DNA from: Protonemura montana | Lineage: Eukaryota; Arthropoda; Insecta; Plecoptera; Nemouridae | Length of the DNA: 64,000 nt | Assembly: GCA_947568835.1 (NCBI GenBank) | Contig: OX387612.1 | Span: forward strand, 10,666,001 to 10,730,000 | Direction of reading: 5' to 3' | Shown here: positions 57,305-64,000 of the stretch, piece by piece | Numbering within the stretch: position 1 is the stretch's first letter | How the letters are laid out: each line of letters starts with the position of its first letter | Notes under the pieces: generated by a model | What the model saw: only the letters and a program-made list of their open reading frames with translations | Told to the model about the DNA's origin: nothing | Databases searched by the model: none | Made by a program: the position numbers and the translations under genes

Positions 57305-60300
57305 GTAAGTTATAAATGCCTGATGTATACAGTTTTTACTGTACATCACATACGTATTGAGTTGATAGTTTCCAAAGTGTTTCACGTATACATGTTTCTA
57401 TTAAGATATTATAGTTTTTAGACTCATGTCTACTTTATTTAGCCTCAACACTTGTTTTGACAAAAACTATTTGAACTGGGCTGTGTGTTTAGCGACAATT
57501 GTTTATCGACTACTTTTCAAAAACGGAATACGCTTAAAGAAATACACGATATTTGTTTTTCTTTTTTGCATATTCTGATTAGAAATCTGTTTGTGCGTCG
57601 CAATCTGCGACAAGGGAGCCAATTAAACTGCGGGGCATAATTTTACGTTATTTAATTAAAAATTATTTTAGAAAGTCGTGAATTTATATCTTAATTTCAT
57701 AAGTTTGTAATGGGTAAAATACCATTTCAAACGGATCACTGAAAACCTTAAAACAAGCTGGAGACTTGAACCCTGAACTCTACCCGTTGAGGGTGTTGCT
57801 CTAACCAATTGAGCTACTTGAACCCCGATCTCCACCTGTCGCGAGTGTTGCTCTAACCAATTGAGCTACTTGAACCCCGATCTCCACCTGTCACAGTTGT
57901 TGCTCTAACCAATTGAGCTACTTGGACCCCGATCTCCACCTGTCACAGTTGTTGCTCTAACCAATTGAGCTACTTGCACCCCGATCTCCACCTGTCGCAG
58001 GTGTTGCTCTAACCAATTGAGCTACTTGGACCCCGATCTCCACCTGTCGCGGGTGTTGCTCTAACCAATTGAGCTACTTGGACCCCGATCTCCACCTGTC
58101 GCGGGTGTTGCTCTAACCAATTGAGCTACTTGAACCCCGATCTCCACCTGTCGCGGGTGTTGCTCTAACCAATTGAGCTTTAATACGTCATGCATGTTTC
58201 TACGTGCATTTGATAAGTATGATGGATCTCCAACGACTTTCACAGACTCATGGCTCAACTTTTTGGAGATCTGTTATTATTCACAAATAAATTGAAATCC
58301 TCACGAAAAGACCGTGTCCAATTAGCTCAATCTGTAAAAACAGCATCCTTAACAATTGGAGACCGGGGTTCGAGTCCCTGGCTGAAAACACGCATTTTTG
58401 AATAATTTTAATAATCTAATAATATCGAATATCTATATCTAATAATTTTAACAACCGTGTTCTACTCTTTTGTCTCCCTTAATACATTTCAGGATTGGTA
58501 TTGGTCTTCACGCTTCTAGCTAATGAGGGAAATGCTGACTCTCGGAAGAAGCGATCTCCAGGTCCCAAGGTAGCAACTGGTTCAACTTGTTTAACCTTCG
58601 CTCTTCTCAAAGACGGATGCCACTTGCTTTTAATTATATTGTCAGATCAAATTAATTAATTAATTAATTTTATTATAACTCTAGCTGGTAATTTTACAAT
58701 TTGCATCAATAGCCACACCATTTGAGTACCATTTTATAAAATAATTTTTCAGTTTAAAGACGATTAACTTTTATTTTTTAATATAAAATTATGACCCAAT
58801 CCAGCTAAAATAAAACATCTTTACGGGACACACATAACCTTAACATAACTGGAAACATTTTGAAACCAGAAAACCACTAAAGTATTCAATAACTTCCAGG
58901 GAATAACTTTAACAACAGTTTCGCGAGCTGATCTGGTTTGTGACTAACAATGCCATCTATGTGACTGAATCCGGACAGAAAGGCGACAAACAAGGAGGTG
59001 ACAGAGACGGAGACAAAAGAGGGGACAAAGACAACCGCGGTCCTCCTAACAAGTGGATTACAATGTCACAAAATGGCGGAGTCAAGGCAACTAACAACCA
59101 ATGGAAGAACGGTAATTCAGATACGTTACCATGGAGATAATAGACAACGCCATAACACTAAATAAGCTTATCATTTTTTTATTGAGGTTATTATTTCCGT
59201 AGAATTAAAAGGATTAACCTACATTTATTTGAGTGTTTTTTTTTATTGTTCCTATAACACAGAGGGTTTTGTCCCGCAAGCCTTTGTTTCGGTGGTGACC
59301 ATAGCAACACCAAATCACAGAAGTTGTTGTTTAAAGTGTGTGAAGTTCATTTGTTTCCTAGCAGTCTAGAAAATGTAAGATAATAGATCAACCATCGACA
59401 CACGAACCCCTAAACGCAACCCGCACAGCAAACATGGCTCCTTCACTCACAAACCCTAAACGCAACCCGCACAGCAAACACGGCTCCTCCACTCACAAAC
59501 CCCTAAATGCAACCCGCACAGCAAACACGGCTCCTCCACTCACAAACCCCTAAATGCAACCCGCACAGCAAACACGGCTCCTCCACTAACTTGTATCACG
59601 TACGCGTCCTTCATAGCAGAATCAAACATTTTAAGCAGCAAATCATTAATTACAACGTAGGTGACCAAAAGCAGCCAATTGCAAGAAGCGTTACTGAAGC
59701 CAGAGTCACTGAAAATAAAGCTCATTAATACTGCCGCTCTAGGTCGGGGTCACTGCTTGGTGCTATGGTGGTGCTAGTTAGCACGGTGCTACTGACAGTA
59801 ATACCAGGGTCACTGCTTGGTGCTATGGTGGTGCTAGTTAGCACGGTGCTACTGACAGTAATACCAGGGTCACTGCTTGGTGCTATGGTGGTGCTAGTTA
59901 GCACGGTGCTACTGACAGTAATACCAGGGTCACTGCTTGGTGCTATGGTGGTGCTTGTTAGCACGGTGCTACTGACAGTAATACCAGGGTCACTGCTTGG
60001 TGCTATGGTGGTGCTAGTTAGCACAGTGCTACTGAAATTAATTACTATAATGTGCATTCTCCACCCTTGAAGCCATAATGAACGACGTGATGGACTACAA
60101 CAACTGGCAGTGCTCGGTGGTGGACAGAGCAGATGGGTCCAAGCAGCCTTGTGTAATCACTGGCTCTTCGACCGCATTAACAACTCCACCCCAGACGATC
60201 ATCACGGGTTGCGGATGGACTTTGCCTCTGTTTTGTGACAACACTGTGAACAAAATGGTGGCCGCGTTTCTCGCACCGCCATCGACAAGTAGGTTTGAAC

Positions 60301-61600
60301 GTAAAACACTTTTGTCTTAATGTATTGGTCACCATCTGGATGGGGTTTGAAGGTCATGGCCTCCACCGGATTTGGTGCCAAACATTTTCTAATGACATTG
60401 ACAGTCTGACTGGAAACACTATGATAGTCCAGGTTTAGGAAAATGATAGGTCATCGATACACAAGCACTGGCTTGGCGTGGACGCTATAGCCGGAGAATG
60501 TGTCGCGATGTCGTCATCGATACACAAGCACTGGCTTGGCGTGGACGCTATAGCCGGAGAATGTGCCGCGATGTCGTCATCGATACACAAGCACTGGCTT
60601 GGCATGGACGCTATAGCCAGAGAATGTGTCGCGATGTCATCATCGATACACAAGCACTGGCTTGGCATGGACGCTATAGCCAGAGAATGTGTCGCGATGT
60701 CATCATCGATACACAAGCACTGGCTTGGCATAGACGCTATAGCCGGAGAATGTGTCACGATGTCGTCATCGATACACAAGCACTGGCTTGGCATGGACGC
60801 TATAGCCGGAGAATGTGTCGTGATGTCGTCGTCGATACACAAGCACTGGCTTGGCATGGACGCTATATCCGGAGAATGTGTCGCGATGTCGTCATCGATA
60901 CACAAGCACTGGCTTGACATGGACGCTATAGCCGGAGAATGTGTCGCGATGTCGTCATCGATACACAAGCACTGGCTTGGTATGGACGCTATAGCCGGAG
61001 AATGTGTCACGATGTCGTCATCGATACACAAGCACTGGCTTGGCATGGACGCTATAGCCGGAGAATGTGTCGCGATGTCGTCATCGATACACAAGCACTG
61101 GCTTGGCATGGACGCTTTAGCTGGAGAATGTGTCGTGATGTCGTCATAGATACACAAGCACTGGCTTGGCATGGACGCTATAGCCGGAGAATGTGTCGCG
61201 ATGTCATCATCGATACACAAGCACTGGCTTGGCATGGACGCTATAGCCGGAGAATGTGTCGCGATGTCGTCATCGATACACAAGCACTGGCTCGGCATGG
61301 ACGCTATAGCCGGAGGATGTGTCGCGCATTCTGTTTCAGCGATCCTAGCTGCTCAAGTCGTACCAGCTGGCTACACGTTGTCTTCTGGTTCCGGTTATTA
61401 CAAAGTGTACACTGCTAAGCTTACATGGGCCGCCGCCAAGAAGACGTGCGAGGACGAGGGCGGCCATCTTGCGGTTCCCAACAATGCTACTGACTACGCT
61501 GCATTGTTGACGGCGTTGAACGCTGCGGATCCGACGCACGACGGGGCGTTCATTGGACTCTCAGACTTGGCTCAAGAAGGCACTTTTGTCGCGGTCACAG
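57280..61600 (+). CDS. Secreted C-type-lectin-domain protein, 5' five coding exons (gene incomplete)
   Basis: Join of 57280-57304, 58493-58569, 58919-59111, 60073-60288 and 61340-61600, all GT-AG, phases 1, 0, 1, 1, leaving phase 1; about 257 residues so far. The order is: a hydrophobic signal peptide (residues about 1-23), a dibasic SRKKR site (25-29) that looks like a proprotein-convertase site, a short segment FRELIWFVTNNAIYVTES, a linker of GDK/GDR repeats, a middle domain with four Cys, then the first half of a CTLD with WAAAKKTCEDEGGHLAVPN and FIGLSD. Family knowledge: insect secreted CTLD proteins of the LPS-binding/regenectin type bind microbial sugars with this fold. That role is inferred here because the ligand-binding (WND/QPD-region) exon is not in the window. 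All introns are short and three are filled by repeat arrays. Confidence 0.82.
57765..58178 (-). repeat. 53-bp tandem array of tRNA-SINE heads, about 8 copies, in CTLD intron 1
   Basis: Minus-strand units: AAGTAGCTCAATTGGTTAGA, GCAACACCCGCGACAGGTGG, agatcggggttc. Each joins a tRNA A box and the start of a B box. The same family occurs singly at 16412-16487 and doubled at 42908-43035. Confidence 0.93.
58255..58400 (+). mobile_element. tRNA-derived SINE, diverged single copy
   Basis: GTGTCCAATTAGCTCAATCT, then GACCGGGGTTCGAGTCCCTG. Upstream TTTTTGGAGATCTGTTATTA matches the family's leading block. It ends about 90 bp before CTLD exon 2. Confidence 0.6.
58493..58569 (+). CDS. CTLD gene exon 2: signal-peptide core and basic processing site
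   Basis: The acceptor is a pyrimidine-rich tract ending tacatttcag; the donor is CCCAAG|GTAGCA. It encodes GLVLVFTLLANEGNA then DSRKKRSPGPK. Signal cleavage after the Ala is plausible. RKKR followed by Ser fits furin-type cleavage, so the mature protein may start at SPGPK (inference). Confidence 0.75.
58919..59111 (+). CDS. CTLD gene exon 3: short N-terminal segment and Gly/Asp/Lys linker
   Basis: The in-frame acceptor must be aacaacag|TTT, because the frame has a stop nine bases upstream; its pyrimidine tract is weak. The donor is AAC G|GTAATT. It encodes FRELIWFVTNNAIYVTESGQ, then a hydrophilic run of GDK, GDR and GDK triplets, then WITMSQNGG and NNQWKNG. The triplets look collagen-like but lack Pro at the usual places, so I call it a charged linker, not a collagen helix. 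Confidence 0.72.
59398..59587. repeat. 47-bp minisatellite, 4 copies, in CTLD intron 3
   Basis: The unit contains CTAAACGCAACCCGCACAGC and AAACACGGCTCCTCCACTCA. Single relatives lie at 12140-12215 and, inverted, at about 25060, 26962, 34405 and 36306. Confidence 0.9.
59743..60040. repeat. 60-bp minisatellite M60, 5 copies, in CTLD intron 3
   Basis: Same unit as 446-741 in the same orientation. It ends about 37 bp before the acceptor of exon 4. Confidence 0.96.
60073..60288 (+). CDS. CTLD gene exon 4: four-cysteine middle domain
   Basis: The acceptor is ctccacccttgaag before CC ATA ATG; the donor is ACA A|GTAGGT. It encodes MNDVMDYNNWQCSVVDRADG and, further on, KQPCVITG, TGCGW and LFCDN, giving four Cys, and ends PPST. 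Phase 1 on both sides makes it a symmetric, skippable exon. No named domain was recognised. The 60-bp minisatellite of the preceding intron stops about 37 bp before this exon. Confidence 0.75.
60451..61326. repeat. 63-bp minisatellite, 14 copies, filling CTLD intron 4
   Basis: The unit contains TCATCGATACACAAGCACTG, GCTTGGCATGGACGCTATAG and CCGGAGAATGTGTCGCGATG. As 63 is a multiple of 3, both strands keep long open frames (up to 287 codons minus, 223 plus); these are intronic. The last unit runs into the acceptor (tcgcgcattctgtttcag). Confidence 0.96.
61340..61600 (+). CDS. CTLD gene exon 5: N-terminal half of the C-type lectin domain
   Basis: The acceptor is gcgcattctgtttcag before CG ATC; it restores Thr with exon 4. 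The donor is ACA G|GTATGG. It encodes GYTLSSGSGYYKVYTAKLTW, then AAAKKTCEDEGGHLAVPN, and later GAFIGLSDLAQEGTF. These are CTLD hallmarks: first-strand aromatic motif, helix 1 TW..A...C, GGHLA, and a WIGL-like FIGL. The partner Cys residues and sugar-contact motifs expected in the next exon are absent downstream to 64000. The exon is GC-rich compared with its flanks. Confidence 0.85.
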
Positions 61601-62499
61601 GTATGGGTTTTGTTTTTAAATAGCTTATGATAGGTTTTTAAAAACAGGCAAGAAAATTTCTTTGTATTGAAGACACGTGTCTTAGAAAGTCATGCAGTTA
61701 GTGTGCAGTTCATTTTATAAGTAAGTTTGATCAACGTTTTGTATGTATATATTTTTTTTGTATATATATATTTTTTAACCCTCTCTCCCGAACAGAACTG
61801 GTCATGTGTATGGTGGTCACCCATCCAATACCTGACCTGGGTTGGTGTTTGAGATTACTATAAAAATATGACTGTAGCAAAGGGAAAAATCACAAACCAA
61901 GTAAAACAAAATTATTGGAAGTATCCAAATTATTAAATATTGAAGATAAAGCTACTAAGAGGAATACAATAAAAAATTGAATAGTATTAAAAATCATTAT
62001 TTTATGAAAAAAAGCTTCATAAAGCCAAATAAAAATGTCTTTGCAAGAAATTTCTTCAAAACATCTTTTATCCGAGGAAGGAAAAGTATACATTAATTTG
62101 GTGGCTTGTTAAGTTCTGACCTCTTTGTTATATTTTCACAGAACAAAGGATTACAAAGATCTCAAACAAAAGGTGTATTCAACATCTGATCATTAAAATA
62201 CCTAATTATGTGGAAGAATTGAGGTCATAACTTACATTATTAAACATATATTATTTGCATTTACTTTATGTAGAGATTCTTACAAATAACGTTCAGTTCA
62301 AACTCATTAAAGTAGCTTAACCAGTTTTTTTTTTTTCAAAGAAAATAATCATTGTCTCTGATTTGGAAAGTGAATTATTTTTCTGTATTTCTGTCCGTCA
62401 ACTTTATTCGTCTATTTGGAAAATAACAAAAAATTAGCAAATGTTTTGAAAAATTGTTCGGGGTAACGGACAGTTTATTCTTTAACTTCGTGTAATTTA
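61601..62499. other. CTLD intron 5 sequence, no further exon recognised
   Basis: AT-rich with a TATATA-rich run at about 61741-61775, and a 5S-SINE head fragment at 61778-61850. No phase-1 exon with the second CTLD half was found. Confidence 0.5.
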
Positions 62500-63165
62500 T
62501 TGATTTGTGCGTCGGGTTAATGACGGACAAAGAGCCGTGTAGCACTGGCCTCATGGCGTCATTCAATGATAAAATTATGATAACGATAAACCTTACCTAG
62601 CCTGGAAGGGACAATAGGAAATCTGGTACCGGCACAAAGCCTACTCCTGTCGAAGAGCACCAAGGGGACCACTGGCTTAACGTCCCTTCCGAAGGACGGT
62701 ACAACGCAAACAACAGGATTCCTCCACAAATCCATGCTGTCGAGAGGTTGATAAGCAAGGCGAGTAAAGTTGCTGTACTAACTTTCATCCCTCCAACCTC
62801 TCTCCCGAACAGAACTGGTCATGTGTATGATGGTCATCCATCCAATACCTGACCCAGCGCAGTGTTGCTTAACTTTCATCACTACAACCTCTCACCCAAA
62901 CAGAACTGGCCATGTGTATGATGGTCACCCATCCAATACCTGACTCAGCGCAGTGTTGCTTAACTTTCATCCCTCCAACCTCTCTCCCGGACTGAACTGG
63001 TCGTGTGTATGATGGTCACCCATCTAATACCTGACCCAGCGCAGTGTTGCTTAACTTTCATCCCTCCAACCTCTCTCCCGAACAGAACTGGTCATGTGTA
63101 TGATGGTCACCCATCCAATACCTGACCCAGCACAGTGTTGCCTAACTACGGTGATCGCATGAGAA
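62500..63165 (-). mobile_element. 5S-rRNA-derived SINE with four head units
   Basis: The tail tgatttgtgcgtcgggttaa is at the left, the body at 62570-62780, then four 91-bp head units with small variants and a partial 5' tip at about 63145-63165. Confidence 0.88.
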
Positions 63166-64000
63166 CAGATGTTTTCTGCAGACGTTCAAACATGTAACGC
63201 ATTGTGAATTGCATCTAGTAAAATATTGTGAATGTTTTAATACGGTCAGTTCCTCTCATAGAAATGCGTTTTAAAATATAAATACAATTCACATCGTTAT
63301 CTTTTGAAATATTTAGCAAGTCATCGTTTTCAAATGACAGGATGTAGAAAAGTCTCGCTTCTTCCATTGTACTTTACAAACTGTGGATCGAAGCTGAGAA
63401 AGACGAAGCAAACGCCGCATGACTCGTGTCACATTCTAGGCTGATAGCCGAACATTATTTGATTAATCAAAAGTCCCTTGTGGCTCGGCGCTAGCAAATA
63501 TACAATTATCAAAGGTCTAATTTGCAAGTTTGTTAGGAAAATCCGATTCTTAAATTAGATCACCTTGAAAGTGAACAACGAATCGAATGTTTCTGAGATT
63601 CCTGGACCGACCAGCAGATTCGTTCGCGTACTTTGTCAGTTTTATTATTTGCATAATTTCTTCAATCCTTGCAATTCAGCGATCAGGGAATTAGAGCAGT
63701 CTAAATGCAATACCTGATTTTTAGATGTTTTTATGAATTGTCTATTTTGTTGTTGTTTAGGGAAGAACTTGATATTGACATAAAGATCATTCATCATTAA
63801 GAATCATCAAGAATCTTTAGGAATTAATTACTGTTCGAAATGCAAAGTAAGCTTGACCTGGAACCCATGGCTGACCGGTTAGCGAGACTCCAACGTGGCG
63901 GTCCCAGGGACTTGGTCTTGGTAAGAATCACCAAATCGGTAATGGCACCTTGACTATTCAGATGCCAGTACAGTAGCAGATACTTAAATATTTTTTTTTT
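63166..64000. other. Sequence to window end, nothing firmly recognised
   Basis: At 63855-63925 TGGCTGACCGGTTAGCGAGA and GGTCCCAGGGACTTGGTCTT look faintly like a tRNA-type head (A-box-like, no good B box). No CTLD exon was seen. Confidence 0.4.

Noticed and set aside
58919..59111. Collagen domain in the lectin gene
   Set aside because: Gly is not at every third position over a long run and Pro is nearly absent; better called a charged linker.
60435..61298. Long open frames on both strands (up to 287 codons)
   Set aside because: They are translations of a 63-bp minisatellite inside lectin intron 4. Unit length divisible by 3 and lack of stops explain them.
40800..64000. Search for the receptor's TM1-TM3 exon
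   Set aside because: No minus-strand frame with a NLA..D-type TM2 or CK/CF TM3 pattern followed by DR and a phase-2 donor was found; presumably outside the window.
61601..64000. Search for the second half of the CTLD
   Set aside because: No phase-1 exon with a WxxGxPN or WND-like motif and the closing Cys was seen.

Overview
This is a eukaryotic, AT-rich, repeat-dense, low-gene-density window. Two spliced genes can be reconstructed; no prokaryotic gene structure is present. The receptor resembles the arthropod tachykinin/natalisin receptors, the lectin resembles secreted arthropod CTLD proteins, and one tRNA-type SINE head (55.2-55.3 kb) is of a kind I associate with insects. Together these suggest an arthropod, most likely an insect with large introns. 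The species cannot be named from the sequence alone.

Gene 1 (minus strand, 1506-40794) is a tachykinin-like neuropeptide GPCR. Four exons join in one continuous reading frame, from the Arg-Tyr of the DRY motif through TM4-TM7, helix 8 and a C-terminal tail: 40579-40794, 20410-20560, 11087-11283 and 1506-1692. Introns are about 20.0, 9.1 and 9.4 kb. The 5' exon(s) with TM1-TM3 were not found and should lie upstream (beyond 40.8 kb on the plus axis, probably outside the window). Gene 2 (plus strand, 57280 to beyond 61600) is a secreted C-type-lectin-like protein: signal peptide, basic RKKR site, Gly/Asp/Lys-rich linker, Cys-bearing middle domain and the first half of a CTLD. The remaining CTLD exon(s) lie past the window end or were not recognised.

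Most of the rest is repeats. (a) A SINE family whose 5' head is clearly derived from 5S rRNA occurs many times. Its 91-bp Pol III-promoter-bearing head is itself tandemly multiplied in several copies. (b) Two tRNA-derived SINE heads have also become tandem arrays, a 70-bp unit x14 beside receptor exon 20410-20560 and a 53-bp unit in lectin intron 1. (c) About a dozen minisatellites have 43- to 114-bp units. Several families recur at distant places, one pair is inverted, and several arrays end within tens of bases of splice sites. (d) A tandem segmental duplication with a period of about 9.3 kb (about 22.2-30.95 and 31.6-40.25 kb) sits inside the largest receptor intron. Its breakpoints fall in 5S-SINE head arrays, and a 12-bp target-site duplication shows the order of events. 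(e) There are two foldback MITEs, many copies of an element with a GAAACGTTGGG hairpin like Penelope-type terminal sequences, and several compositionally distinct intronic islands that may be conserved noncoding DNA.

The most unusual pattern is the repeated conversion of Pol III-promoter SINE heads (5S and tRNA) into tandem arrays, some touching exon borders, with one such array having apparently seeded the segmental duplication.
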